Program-made: the position numbers and the translations under genes
In this document: piece after piece, positions 18,913-28,104 of the stretch
Layout: the number at the start of each line of letters is the position of its first letter
Position numbering within the stretch: position 1 is the stretch's first letter
Notes under the pieces: generated by a model
The model's database searches: none
Told to the model about the DNA's origin: nothing
What the model saw: the letters and a program-made list of their open reading frames with translations, nothing else
From: JACRGC01 sp041305345
GTDB lineage: Archaea; Micrarchaeota; Micrarchaeia; Norongarragalinales; SBBD01
Length of the DNA stretch: 64,000 nt
Direction of reading: 5' to 3'
NCBI GenBank assembly: GCA_041305345.1
Contig: JBFYLP010000006.1
Location: 372,001 to 436,000, forward strand

Positions 18913-19035
18913 TTTTACCAATCTGTCCTAAAAGCCATACAATCCGATAATCATTTGCCAATTCCCTTCGATATGTTTTTGAAAAATATACTTTAATAAA
19001 CCTGCTCAGTTTCAGCTTATTAGAGGGTGGTAACC

Positions 19036-19797
19036 GTGGTACTTGAGTGGGTTATCGGGGTTTTCCTGCTGATTCTGGCTCTTATGAGCATCAAGATCGT
19101 GGACCAGTATGAGAGGGCGGTGAAGTTCAGGCTCGGGAAGTATGTGGGCTCGCTTGAGCCCGGGCTGAATTTCGTGATCCCGCTAATTGAAAGGGTCGTG
19201 ATGGTCGACATGAGGCTGCAGACCATCGACATTCCTGCGCAGCAGGTGATCACGAAGGATAATGTGCCGGTGGAAGTGAATGGCGTCATCTATTTCAAGG
19301 TGTCCAGCCCGGAAGTTGCGGTCATTAAAATACAGAACTACATCTATGCGATTTCCCAGTATGCACAGACCGCATTGAAGGATGTGGTCGGCGGAATGAC
19401 GCTAGACCAGCTGCTTGCGGAAAGGGACGAAATTGGCAAGGAGATTGAAAAGCTCGTCGAATCGGAGACAAAGGAATGGGGGATGGAGGTCGAAGTGATT
19501 AAAATGCAGGATATCGACATGCCTGAAGAGCTCAAGCGCATAATGTCGAGGCAGGCGGCTGCGGAGAGGGAGAAGCGCGCGAACATCACGAAATCAGAAG
19601 GGGACAAACTGGCCGCGTTCAACCTGGCTGCTGCTGCAAAAACAATGGCGGAATCGCCAGGCGCAATGCAGCTTCGGACGCTGCAGACAATAGATGGGCT
19701 GGGGCCCACTCCGAGCAACACCGTGGTGATGTTCCCAATCGATGTCGTGGAGGCACTCCATTCTTTCTCGGAAATGATGAAGAAGAATAAGAAATAG
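19036..19797 (+). CDS. SPFH/band-7 protein (stomatin/slipin family)
   Basis: A membrane-bound scaffold. An N-terminal helix (residues ~3-20, EWVIGVFLLILALMSI) is followed by DQYERAVKFRLGKYVG, the band-7 core with EPGLNFVIPLIERV, and a C-terminal helical region rich in Ala and Glu (RQAAAEREKRA), typical of slipins. Slipins organise membrane microdomains and often pair with an NfeD-type partner, which is not seen next to this gene. GTG 19036 is preferred over GTG 19027 because GAGGGTGG lies 5-6 bases before it. A TATA-like CTTTAATAAAC lies near 18990-19000. Confidence 0.88.
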   Translation: MVLEWVIGVFLLILALMSIKIVDQYERAVKFRLGKYVGSLEPGLNFVIPLIERVVMVDMRLQTIDIPAQQVITKDNVPVEVNGVIYFKVSSPEVAVIKIQNYIYAISQYAQTALKDVVGGMTLDQLLAERDEIGKEIEKLVESETKEWGMEVEVIKMQDIDMPEELKRIMSRQAAAEREKRANITKSEGDKLAAFNLAAAAKTMAESPGAMQLRTLQTIDGLGPTPSNTVVMFPIDVVEALHSFSEMMKKNKK

Positions 19798-19902
19798 GCT
19801 GGAAGGAAATTTGGAAATGGCCCTTAGGAAGGGCAGCAGCCGATGGGGCACTTGGTTTGAAAAAGGAGGGAATTTCGCTTTAGCATCTGCAAGGTGGTAC
19901 GA

Positions 19903-20970
19903 ATGAATCCGTTGGTTACGAGGGTCGAGACGTTGGAATCCAACGAAAACGCCTCGAAGGCGCTTAGGATGTTCGAGGATAACGATTTGCTCGTGATCAC
20001 GAGGGCGGGGAAATATTTCGGCATCCTGACGCCGGAAATGGTCCTTCGGTTCAGTGCCGATGCGGACAGGACGAAGGCGGGGAGGCTCGCAACGAATTCG
20101 GGCGTAATCAAGGAAAAGGAGTTGAAATATTTGGATCTTGCAAGGAAGCTTGCGGGAAGCCGCTTTGGGTGCGTCATTGTCCTTGACGGGGCGGGAAGGC
20201 CAATTGGAATGGTAAATGCGGCCAGTTTGCTGAAATTTTCGCCCGAAACCGCAAGGCGCTTCAAGGCGGGCGAGCTTGTGGAAGTGCTGCCTTCGCTCGA
20301 AGCAGACACGCGGGTGGATAAGGCGATAGAAGTGCTAATCAAGAAGGGCGCAACCGAGGCGGGGGTCCTTGATGACGGTAAATTCATTGGCATCCTAACT
20401 GCAAGGGACATTGCGGCAAAAATAAAGCCGTACCTGCACAAGAAAAACCACGACCTCGAGCAGCGCGAATGGGCGGACCCATCGAAGGATCGGATCAGGG
20501 GCGTTATGACTCCGGAGTTTTCAATAAGGCGGGTGCCCGCATCTCTCGACCTTTCGCAGGCATTGGAGGAGGTGGAGTACGGCAATGCGTATGTGTTCGA
20601 AGGCCCGCTGCTGAAGGGAAGGCTAGAGCCGTTCAAGGCGCTTGCAGGCATCGAGGAGGAGGCGCCTTCACACATCGAGATATCGGGCCTCGGCCCAGAC
20701 GAGGCGATCTTTAGGGAATCGATTTTCGAGGAATGCGCAAGCGTGCTTAGGAAATTCGGGAAGGGCGGCACACTGCACCTTAGGGTTAGGAGCGCAAGGA
20801 AGGGGAAGGGGAAGAAGATCTACGAGGTGCACGGAAGGCTGGAGATTGGAAGGATGGCATTCGTATGCGCAACTCCGGAAATGGCAAAGCACGGGCAGAA
20901 TTGGGACCTTTGGATGGCGATTTCGGAAGTGCTGGAGGAATTGAAGAAATCCTACCTCAAGAAGAAATGA
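19903..20970 (+). CDS. CBS-domain protein with HPF-like C-terminal domain (possible ribosome hibernation factor)
   Basis: About 355 residues. The first ~240 hold four CBS motifs in two pairs (for example GILTPEMVLRF, GCVIVLDGAGRPIGMVNAA, GVLDDGKFIGILTARDIA), which bind adenine nucleotides in known families. The last ~110 residues (SARKGKGKKIYEVHGRLE, then NWDLWMAISEVLEELKK) resemble the RaiA/HPF ribosome-binding fold. CBS plus HPF-like fusions have been linked to archaeal ribosome hibernation, so an energy-sensing ribosome factor is a reasonable inference. ATG 19903 follows AAGGTGG. A coiled-coil gene begins 10 bases after its stop. Confidence 0.7.
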   Translation: MNPLVTRVETLESNENASKALRMFEDNDLLVITRAGKYFGILTPEMVLRFSADADRTKAGRLATNSGVIKEKELKYLDLARKLAGSRFGCVIVLDGAGRPIGMVNAASLLKFSPETARRFKAGELVEVLPSLEADTRVDKAIEVLIKKGATEAGVLDDGKFIGILTARDIAAKIKPYLHKKNHDLEQREWADPSKDRIRGVMTPEFSIRRVPASLDLSQALEEVEYGNAYVFEGPLLKGRLEPFKALAGIEEEAPSHIEISGLGPDEAIFRESIFEECASVLRKFGKGGTLHLRVRSARKGKGKKIYEVHGRLEIGRMAFVCATPEMAKHGQNWDLWMAISEVLEELKKSYLKKK

Positions 20971-20979
20971 ACTGGTAAT

Positions 20980-22239
20980 ATGGGATTCCTCGACTTCATT
21001 TTCAGGAAGGATAAGGGCAGGGGGGCGGAAACCGAAACGCCAATCAACGCAGGCCTTGGGGACATCGAAGGGATCGTTGGAAGGGGATTGGAAAAAAAAC
21101 TGTCCGATTTTTACCCCGAAGCTGCCAGCATCCTTAAGGGCATCCGGCTCGATGTTGGGGAAATGAGGCGTATTTCCAGCGAGCTTTCGGGAAGGCCGAT
21201 GAAATCCGCAATGCCCCAATATGAGAAGATCGAAAGGCAGATGAAGGAAAACTTTTTCCTTCGGATGCCAAAAATCCTTGCGGAAATGGTGCCTCCGGAG
21301 AAAACCGACTTTGCCTTGGTTAGGGAATTCCATTCAAAGCTTGTCGGCTCTCTTGCAGCGCTCACGAAAATCACCTCGGATAACAGGTACCTTGTCGCAT
21401 TCCAGAAGGGGTATTTCGAGGAGCTGGGCGTGCCTGTCAAGGCATTGGCGAAAAAAGCCGACCTACTAGGGGATGCAATAAGCAGGAATTCGGGCGCATT
21501 CGAGAAGGTGGAGGAAATCAGGCGCTTGCAGGATGAACTCGCAAAGGACGAACGCGCCATTTTTAGCCTTAGGGAGGAAATGGGCCGCATTGATGGAAAG
21601 CTGAGGCAGGATGCAAAGGACGCGGATGCTTCAATAATTTTAAAAGCGCGGGAGGACTATCGGAGGGCGGAAGCGGGCCTTGCGGGCACCCAGGCGGATG
21701 TTTCAAGGTGCAGGGGCGAGGTCGCATCCATCATCCTTCCATTGGAAAGGCTGATTAGGAAATATGAGAAGGCGGCAACGGATAGGGAGAATGCCAAAAT
21801 GGCAAGGGAATGCCTATTGGACCTGAATTCCTCCCTTGAGGATGAGGGGAAAATTGGCGAATTGGAGCGGATTAGCAAGGACATGGCAAAGATGCTGGCG
21901 GATGGCACGCTTTTTGAGGAAGAAAGGGATCGGAAGAAGCATATGGAACTCCTCAATAGGATCATTGCAGGTGAGGCAGCAGTGAAGATGGCCGAAATGA
22001 GGCGGCTCCGAGGCTTGGAGGCAGAGGGGAAAAAAGCCGTGCAATTGGCGGGAAATTCCCTTTCGGAAATCGAGGGGAAAGAGAAGGAAGCGAAGGCCTT
22101 GGTTGCAAGGAAGGAAAAATTGGTTTCTGAGCTGGCTGGGGCTGTTGAAAGGCGCAAGAACAAGGTTAGGGGGCTGGAGGTAATGATTGGGGAGTTTACG
22201 GGAAAGAAAATCGTCCTGATCGTGCCGGATGGAACCTAA
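20980..22239 (+). CDS. coiled-coil protein of unknown function
   Basis: A 419-residue, highly charged protein. It starts MGFLDFIFRKDKGR, a basic, amphipathic, possibly membrane-touching end. A globular helical part (~30-170) is followed by long heptad-rich coiled coils (~175-400) with many Lys/Glu/Arg. There is no signal peptide or catalytic motif. The start lies 10 bases after the CBS-HPF gene, so the two are probably one operon and may act together. A T-rich run (TTTTTTTT near 22290) after the gene could terminate the unit. Archaeal coiled-coil proteins of this kind are usually unassigned. Confidence 0.65.
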   Translation: MGFLDFIFRKDKGRGAETETPINAGLGDIEGIVGRGLEKKLSDFYPEAASILKGIRLDVGEMRRISSELSGRPMKSAMPQYEKIERQMKENFFLRMPKILAEMVPPEKTDFALVREFHSKLVGSLAALTKITSDNRYLVAFQKGYFEELGVPVKALAKKADLLGDAISRNSGAFEKVEEIRRLQDELAKDERAIFSLREEMGRIDGKLRQDAKDADASIILKAREDYRRAEAGLAGTQADVSRCRGEVASIILPLERLIRKYEKAATDRENAKMARECLLDLNSSLEDEGKIGELERISKDMAKMLADGTLFEEERDRKKHMELLNRIIAGEAAVKMAEMRRLRGLEAEGKKAVQLAGNSLSEIEGKEKEAKALVARKEKLVSELAGAVERRKNKVRGLEVMIGEFTGKKIVLIVPDGT

Positions 22240-22450
22240 TCCGGGAGCAGGGCGAAAATCCACTACGGAGGAATTCGATTTTGTCCGCGGTTTTTTTTAA
22301 GAAGGGGATATTGCACACCCGAATCGTTGCTGGATCGCCTAAAAATCCAGTGCATAATCAAGACGACACAGAACGGATCGGTTTGGAAAACACGTGGCTC
22401 TAAGCGGGAGCAGGCTTACTTGCAAGCGGACGCATCAGGCGGATGAAGCA

Positions 22451-22460
22451 TTTTTATATC
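22451..22460 (+). promoter_or_regulatory. TATA box of the GalT-like gene
   Basis: TTTTTATATC is centred about 23 bases before ATG 22478, which argues for a leaderless start there and against the in-frame upstream start at 22394. The rest of the 238-base gap 22240-22477 shows only a T-run near 22290. Confidence 0.6.
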
Positions 22461-22477
22461 ACTTGGGAATAATTAAA

Positions 22478-23443
22478 ATGCAAGGGAAGTTTGAGGCGAA
22501 GGTGGAAGGAATGGTGCTTGAGTTCAGGCAGGACCCGACGAAGAATTCAGTGGTGCTGATTGCAAACGAGCGGGGAAAGCGGCCGGTTGTTTTCGGGGAG
22601 AAGATACTGTGCCCGTTCTGCAAGGGAGCGGAGCACACGACTCCGCCAACAAGGTTTGCAATGCCAAGCGAGAAGGAGTGGCGCGTGAGGGCATTTGACA
22701 ACGTGTTCGCCCTTGTCGGAACTGCAGGAAGGTACGTCGATTTGAATTCGGTGAACCCGGTTTCTTACGCGTATGGAAGGCACGAAGTCATCGTAGAAAG
22801 CGACTTCCACGAGGAGCTCTTCCACGAATTCGGGGAGCTGCAGCTCAAATTCGTATTCAAAGTTTACAAGCACAGGTTCGAGGAGCTAATGCAGGATGAG
22901 ACCGCAAAATACGTGCACCTCTTCAAGAACCACGGAAGGAATGCGGGCGCAAGCATCGAGCACGAGCATTCGCAGATCCTTTCTTTCCCGTTCATCCCGG
23001 AAATGATCCTCAAGGAGTCGGAAACGTACAAGGAATCGGAGAAGAGGGGGAAATGCGGGCTTTGCGAGCTGCTCGTGAAGGAGCAGGAAAACGTCCTGCT
23101 GGATAACGAGTTCTTTACCGCGCTATGCCCGTCATTTTCAAGATTTGCAAACGAGATCTGGATTATTCCAAAGGCGCACATAACAAGCATCTCAAGCTTG
23201 AATGAGGAACAGGGGCTGCATATGATGAAGATGCTTCGGGAGTGCATTAGAAGGGTGCATTACATCCTAAAGGACTATAATGTCGTTTTCCATAACTCCG
23301 CAAAGGGAGCGGACATGCACTTCCATCTGGAGATCTACCCAAGGAGCGGCTATTGGGCTGGAGTCGAGCTTGGAACGGGGGTAATAGTGAACCAGAAGAG
23401 CGAGAAGGACGCACTGCAGACGCTAAAATCCGTCAAGGTTTGA
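22478..23443 (+). CDS. galT: galactose-1-phosphate uridylyltransferase-like HIT-superfamily enzyme
   Basis: About 321 residues with a two-domain GalT fold. A CPFCKGAEHTTP zinc-like motif lies near residue 43. The nucleotidyl-transfer motif is HEHSQILSFPF, with the HxHxQ catalytic histidine at about 168. A second CGLC motif and a C-terminal half with FHNSAKGADMHFHLEIYPR follow. The family transfers UMP, or AMP in some relatives, between sugar phosphates. The exact nucleotide and sugar cannot be told here, so the gene symbol is tentative. It appears to be a single-gene leaderless unit. Confidence 0.75.
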   Translation: MQGKFEAKVEGMVLEFRQDPTKNSVVLIANERGKRPVVFGEKILCPFCKGAEHTTPPTRFAMPSEKEWRVRAFDNVFALVGTAGRYVDLNSVNPVSYAYGRHEVIVESDFHEELFHEFGELQLKFVFKVYKHRFEELMQDETAKYVHLFKNHGRNAGASIEHEHSQILSFPFIPEMILKESETYKESEKRGKCGLCELLVKEQENVLLDNEFFTALCPSFSRFANEIWIIPKAHITSISSLNEEQGLHMMKMLRECIRRVHYILKDYNVVFHNSAKGADMHFHLEIYPRSGYWAGVELGTGVIVNQKSEKDALQTLKSVKV

Positions 23444-23545
23444 GTGCGGAGGAATTATTCAGGCAAGATTGGGGGGCTAATGTCCTTGGAAAATATTATG
23501 CACACTAGCGAGTGCTTGAATAAAAAAAATGGAAAAAAAGGAAAA

Positions 23546-24580
23546 TTAATCGTACGGATTAAGCTCGGGCTCAAGGCTGGGATTTGGGGTTGCGGGAGCG
23601 CCCTGGTCGATGACCTCAAGCGGATCGTTTGCGAGCCTGAAATTGATTGGGCCATCCGAGGTTTTCTCCCACATTTCCACGAGCGGATTTTGGGAGGTGC
23701 TTTTCATTGTGTAGCCGTCCTTGCCGTATTTCCCATCCTTCACTGCGTGCACGTAAAGGGAAGGCACGCTGCTCATTGTCTTGAGCACCAGCCAGTAAAC
23801 CCCCGGCCGGAGGGTGGTCTTCTGCGGGGTATCGAATTTTACCCAACTCAAGGTCGTAGGTATTACTGCAAAGCCGTTGGATAGGGCTAGTTCAGATACG
23901 CCCGAGGGCTTGTTGCTTGCATCAGGCCTTATCTGCAAGTATATTTCACTGTTGTCCATTGTCCCGGGGATCTTGCGAAGCATCACCTCGATGCTTCTTA
24001 CCGGAGTAGGCTTTTCAATCACGAATGCCTGCGCCTTCATGTTGGCGCTGTTGAACTCCAAAAGAAGGTCGCCGGAGATGTCATCGAAGAAGCCAAATGG
24101 CAGCCCGGTTATGGAAATGGGGTATTCGTTGTTTGCCGCAACCTCGGTTTCCGCATCAGGCGAGATGCGCAGAGTCAGCGCATATTCCCTTGTCTGGTCG
24201 GGCACGAATACGAATTGGACGGTTTCCGCGGGCATTAGGGTCGTTAGTACCTTCTCCGAAAGCAAGCGTTTTCCGTCATATAAGCCGATGGTGGCACCGA
24301 AAACTTCTTCTGAACACGGGTTTTTCTCGTAAATGATTTCCGCGCTGATTGGCGTGGTTGAACCGTATGTAACTTCTGCTGCTGCATTCACGCCCCCGAA
24401 CTTGACATCGGGCTCCTTGCATTGCGATTGCGCAGTTGGCTGCTGCGTGGCTGTTGGCGTCCCGGTGGCGGCCTGCACCGAAGTTGCAGGCTGCAAAGTT
24501 GGAGCTGGCGTGGGCTGCTGCTGCGCAAGGCAGCCAAAAAGCAGGGTAAAACCCAGCAATAAAATCAATACCTTGTTCAC
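23546..24580 (-). CDS. secreted lipoprotein, unknown function
   Basis: About 344 residues with a lipoprotein signal peptide (hydrophobic core VLILLLGFTLLFGC, lipid-attached Cys near residue 17). A Gln/Pro/Thr/Ala linker typical of archaeal surface lipoproteins follows (to about residue 50). The rest is predicted beta-rich, with domains that resemble Ig-like or CARDB folds and then a jelly-roll-like region (residues ~180-330). No catalytic motif is recognised. The start is GTG 24580, with GAGGTGG upstream; the further upstream GTG lies inside that ribosome-binding site. It stands alone on this strand. Confidence 0.7.
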   Translation of the reverse strand: MNKVLILLLGFTLLFGCLAQQQPTPAPTLQPATSVQAATGTPTATQQPTAQSQCKEPDVKFGGVNAAAEVTYGSTTPISAEIIYEKNPCSEEVFGATIGLYDGKRLLSEKVLTTLMPAETVQFVFVPDQTREYALTLRISPDAETEVAANNEYPISITGLPFGFFDDISGDLLLEFNSANMKAQAFVIEKPTPVRSIEVMLRKIPGTMDNSEIYLQIRPDASNKPSGVSELALSNGFAVIPTTLSWVKFDTPQKTTLRPGVYWLVLKTMSSVPSLYVHAVKDGKYGKDGYTMKSTSQNPLVEMWEKTSDGPINFRLANDPLEVIDQGAPATPNPSLEPELNPYD

Positions 24581-24789
24581 GTGAACCACCTCAAAATAGA
24601 TGTTACTAATAGTGGCTTGGGGATTTTAAGCTTGCTGTTTGGGGTTGGCTTTTTAGCATAAGTTCGATGCGCAGGGTTTTGGGATTCACCCTGTTGCCGC
24701 AATCCATATTTTACAGGAATGGGACTTTTTGGTGGAACGGATGAAGGAAAGCGCTTCCGCTAGTATGGATGGCAGATAAAATAAGAAAA

Positions 24790-24835
24790 AGAAAAGAAAA
24801 AAAATAAAAAAAGAAGGGCCTTAGCCCCTCACAGA
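24790..24835 (-). terminator. terminator after the S-layer gene
   Basis: On the minus strand, right at the S-layer stop, GGGCTAAGGCCC forms a short hairpin. It is followed by long T-rich runs (TTCTTTTTTTATTTTTTTTC), a strong archaeal-style terminator that suits a very highly expressed gene. Confidence 0.65.
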
Positions 24836-27334
24836 GTCCCTGTTCTCGTTGAGCCAGCTGATCAGTTCATTTCCGGCCGCAGCAGTATCGGCTGCAGTGT
24901 AACCTGCAACGATAAGCTTCGTGCCCATGACCTGAACGATCGGTGCATCACCAGACTTCAACGCAACACCTGCCTGCGCTGCCATCGTGTTGACGATCTG
25001 CCCTCCAACGACTACCAGGTTGCTTGTGCTGGATGCCATCGGGTCAGAGTCAAGGACGACCAACGGGTTGGTGTCAGTCATCAGCTCGGTGACAACTGCC
25101 GCATTCTCAACGCTCGGAGCCAGTTCGTCGATGCCGGTGACATCACCAGCGCCGCCGCCTGAAATCTTTGCGGTGATCGCGTCAACCTTCAGGGAATAGC
25201 CGCCGCCTATTGTGTAGGGGTCGCCTTCCTTCAGGGTGACTGCTGCGTCGTTGCCTGCAGAGCTTCCACCTTGGGATCCACTAGTCAGCGTGAATCTCGC
25301 TTGCGGGATCTTCTTCGCATAACTGATGGTCGCGGAAGTCGAGGAGACTCCGGAGAACACGTTTCCTCTGTAGGTCGTGTATCCTCTCTCCTTGGTTGCA
25401 AAGTTCTGCGGGTAAGGCAGCCCGTCGTCTCCAGATGCAGCCTTCACGCCATTGTCATACCCGATCTTGTCCACTGTGGTGGCGCCGACCGTGTTGACAA
25501 ACTGGTCGAGAGTGTCGTCGTAGAGCAGGTTCAGGTGGAAGTTGTTTGCAACTGTCGCCTGGGTGCCGTTGTTGTTTTCGGTGAGTTCCGAAATCGCAAC
25601 TAGCCCTGCGGTAGTGACGAATGCGCCGGTGTTGTTGTACGCATATGAGGCGTTCACCAATATCTGCGCGCTCTCCTCGGAGCCGTAGTAGTACGTCAGC
25701 GAGCCATAGGTTGTGCTTGAGTTCGAGTACTGCCCTGCGTTGGTCACGTAGAACACGGTGCCTGGCATGACGAGTGTTGTTTGGGTTGCGTTGCTTCCGG
25801 TTTCGAGCACTACATACACCGCGTTGGTGCTTGTTGCCCCGAACTTGAATGCATCGCTCTTCCCGGAAATTATGTTCAGTACATTTCCGGAAATTGAACC
25901 CGCAGGTCCGTCCGTGCTCATGACATAGTTCTTCTGGATTGAGAAGCTCAGGGAGTCATAGTCAACAGTCTCCATGCCCAAGTAGTTGAGCTTGTAGCCT
26001 GCCATTCCCTTGACGATGTCAATTGCTTCGCCTGGCGCGAGGTTTTGCGACAGTGGCGTCTTGTAGGTCTGGTCAATGTCGTTGTACAGCATGATCTTCG
26101 AGATTCCTTCAGTGGAACCAACTGTGCTGTGCCCGATCTTGCCCTTCCAGTTCTTGTGCGATTCGCCTCCAGAGATCTCTTGGTCGTTGTTGATAACCAG
26201 TTGGCTGGAATACAACGAAACGTCCGCGATACCCTGCTTTGCGAATGCTCCTGGGAAGACCTTGTTGACCTTGATCACGATGTTGTTCGCTTCAGAGACA
26301 GTCGAAGTGTCGAGCTCTCCGAGGTACAGCCTCTTGATGAGCTTGCCATCCTTGTCCATGATGTCGAACTGCGCCCTCTGTGGTGAGAACGCTGACAAGT
26401 CCTTCAGGACTATGACGTACCCATCGGGGGTCGTAACTTGGTCGTCTATCTGGAATGACTCCTTCCTTGTGATCTGCTTTCCGAGGGTCACGCCGGTGAC
26501 GGTTCCGTTTGCTCCGGAAACAGCGCCTACGGTGTAGTCGAAAATCGTCCACTTGTCTCCAAGGAACGTAATCTCGACGTTGCCCTTCTTCAGCATATCG
26601 GAATCGGTCGTGCAGTTGACTGAGTTCTTTGAGGTGTCGAAGCAAAGCGGAATAGGGTCAGAGAACACTGCCTCATAACCCGTCTTCACGTATTTCGATT
26701 GGACTACCTTTGCATTTTCGTCATATTCTACATATGCGAATGCATACACCTTCTGCTCTTCCTTGGTGTTTGTGCTGCCCTTCGGGTAGGTGATCTTGCC
26801 ATCAGCTGCCATGCCTGGTGCAGGCCCGACTACTGAAGTGAGATCCTTCGTGATTACCTTGGGTCCGAGACCGGTTGCGAAAGAGGATACTCCAGTGGCG
26901 AATCTCTGGTTCTCCGAAGTGCTCCTGTTGGATTCTACGGAAAAGTCGAGGTCGTCATGGATGTACGCCTTCATCTCGTATGCGGTTGCCGGGTTCACTC
27001 CGGGCGTGGTTATGGTCAAGCCCACTTCCTTGTCGGTCAGCGATCCGCCGGCCTCCGCAGAAGTCCCGAGCTTGTCCGTGTTCAGTACTTGCACTTCCTG
27101 TGTCTTGTACGCGAGGTTGCCCATGACTGCCGCGATGTTTGCTCCAACAACGACATCCTCAGGCTTGGCCTTCGCGCCGATCACGATCTTGACTTGTGGC
27201 TCCCCTGCCGAAAAGAACGGGTACGAGCTCACGCCGGTCGAGTCGAAATCGACTGCCGCTCCCGCAAACGCTGCGCCCATCATTGCGACGCCGCTTGCTA
27301 TTGCAGCAACTCTCTTCACATTCATACTATTCAT
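24821..27334 (-). CDS. S-layer protein (methanococcal-type)
   Basis: An 837-residue exported envelope protein. The N-terminus (MNVKRVAAIASGVAMMGAAFAGAA) is a signal peptide of the methanococcal S-layer type. It is followed by the family-typical EPQVKIVIGAKAKPEDVV and ANIAAVMGNLAYKT block. The body is Thr/Ser/Asn/Gly-rich with few Cys, and the C-terminus ends in LISWLNENRD, matching the C-terminal S-layer block. It should form the surface lattice of the cell. The gene has a strong BRE/TATA at 27593-27606, a leader of about 235 bases with a hairpin, a GGTGA ribosome site and a poly-T terminator. Codon choice is noticeably C-ending compared with neighbours, as expected for high expression. Confidence 0.9.
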   Translation of the reverse strand: MNSMNVKRVAAIASGVAMMGAAFAGAAVDFDSTGVSSYPFFSAGEPQVKIVIGAKAKPEDVVVGANIAAVMGNLAYKTQEVQVLNTDKLGTSAEAGGSLTDKEVGLTITTPGVNPATAYEMKAYIHDDLDFSVESNRSTSENQRFATGVSSFATGLGPKVITKDLTSVVGPAPGMAADGKITYPKGSTNTKEEQKVYAFAYVEYDENAKVVQSKYVKTGYEAVFSDPIPLCFDTSKNSVNCTTDSDMLKKGNVEITFLGDKWTIFDYTVGAVSGANGTVTGVTLGKQITRKESFQIDDQVTTPDGYVIVLKDLSAFSPQRAQFDIMDKDGKLIKRLYLGELDTSTVSEANNIVIKVNKVFPGAFAKQGIADVSLYSSQLVINNDQEISGGESHKNWKGKIGHSTVGSTEGISKIMLYNDIDQTYKTPLSQNLAPGEAIDIVKGMAGYKLNYLGMETVDYDSLSFSIQKNYVMSTDGPAGSISGNVLNIISGKSDAFKFGATSTNAVYVVLETGSNATQTTLVMPGTVFYVTNAGQYSNSSTTYGSLTYYYGSEESAQILVNASYAYNNTGAFVTTAGLVAISELTENNNGTQATVANNFHLNLLYDDTLDQFVNTVGATTVDKIGYDNGVKAASGDDGLPYPQNFATKERGYTTYRGNVFSGVSSTSATISYAKKIPQARFTLTSGSQGGSSAGNDAAVTLKEGDPYTIGGGYSLKVDAITAKISGGGAGDVTGIDELAPSVENAAVVTELMTDTNPLVVLDSDPMASSTSNLVVVGGQIVNTMAAQAGVALKSGDAPIVQVMGTKLIVAGYTAADTAAAGNELISWLNENRDSVRG

Positions 27335-27592
27335 GTTTTCACCTGTTTTACTGCAGATGCGAACAAAAGAATCGCATCCGCCTAACTTGCCTTGTTCTTA
27401 CGCAACTGCCGGATGCAGCCGCGTTGTTAGCAGAAAACCTCGCCACCCCTTGCCATATCCTTCTCATCCACGCATCAAAGCGATCCGAAGATATGAATAA
27501 TGGCGTTCAAAGGTTCTGGCTGTGCACCTTTGAAAAAGAAAGGTGCAGGCAGCAGATGCCTTCTGCTGAACTCCAAAGTTAATCTTTCGAGG
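27335..27592 (-). promoter_or_regulatory. long 5' leader of the S-layer mRNA with hairpin
   Basis: Between the promoter (27593-27606) and the S-layer start, this stretch holds no supportable gene. A perfect 8-base inverted repeat, GCACCTTT and AAAGGTGC, lies at 27524-27531 and 27539-27546 and encloses a 7-base loop. Such a leader could stabilise or regulate the mRNA. From 27607 to 27855 I see no feature beyond AT-rich sequence. Confidence 0.45.
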
Positions 27593-27606
27593 GTATTTAA
27601 ACCTTT
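27593..27606 (-). promoter_or_regulatory. BRE/TATA of the S-layer gene
   Basis: Read on the minus strand, AAAGGTTTAAATAC is identical to the core of the giant surface-protein promoter at 8816-8829. Transcription would begin near 27568. Confidence 0.65.
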
Positions 27607-27855
27607 GTTTCCCTTCCTGACAATTGACGATGTACCCTTCCTAAAAAGACGAATTTTGGGCGTTTTGAGGGCGTTTTTTGCGTCAAATTTACGAGCTAAA
27701 ACCGTATTTCCAGGAATTGTTAGACAAAAGCCGAAATGGGTGAAAAAATCGGGTTGTTTTTTTACTGAAAAATGATTTAAAAATGTTCCGTTTTTAACAT
27801 ATTGCAACACGTGCGGCAATATTACAAGGTATTCGCTTGGGGGTTTTGGGAAAGC

Positions 27856-28104
27856 TCAATCCTTTGTATCGGGCTTTTTTGCCTTCTCAAACACCGTTTT
27901 CATGACCTTCAGGTCACGGAGAAGGGATGTTGACCTGGCCCGGAGTGGGGAAAAGGAATCGGCTTCTATTATATACTGGAGTTTATTGCCTCCCCTATGC
28001 AACACGTGAAGCGTTGTGTTCCTGCCCTTTTGCGGCTTGATTACCTTCAAGGCATTCCCGGCTTCCTCCTTGTCCTTGAACTCGATCTCGAATGTTGCTT
28101 TCAT
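27856..28104 (-). CDS. pcc1: KEOPS complex subunit Pcc1-like protein
   Basis: An 82-residue protein with the Pcc1 pattern: an N-terminal strand MKATFEIEFKDKEEAGNAL, IKPQKGRNTT, and ADSFSPLRARSTSLLRDLK, which matches the ALRA..NS.L region of Pcc1. Pcc1 dimerises the KEOPS complex that makes t6A in tRNA. Its start overlaps the preceding membrane-protein stop (ATGA). Pcc1 next to small two-helix membrane proteins is not a usual KEOPS context, so a specialised paralogue is possible. Confidence 0.7.
   Translation of the reverse strand: MKATFEIEFKDKEEAGNALKVIKPQKGRNTTLHVLHRGGNKLQYIIEADSFSPLRARSTSLLRDLKVMKTVFEKAKKPDTKD

Noticed and set aside
22394..22477. N-terminal extension of the GalT-like protein
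   Set aside because: A TATA box lies inside it and ATG 22478 is at leaderless distance; the extension has no family similarity.
23444..23884. 146-codon frame after the GalT-like gene
   Set aside because: Mostly antisense to the lipoprotein gene, with no domain or signal, and a start in the terminator-like region.
24790..24820. A/T-rich tract considered as an origin or integration site
   Set aside because: It is explained as the poly-T terminator of the S-layer gene.
27475..27819. Frames on both strands in the S-layer upstream region
   Set aside because: They overlap the S-layer promoter and hairpin, have poor codon use and show no protein-like features.
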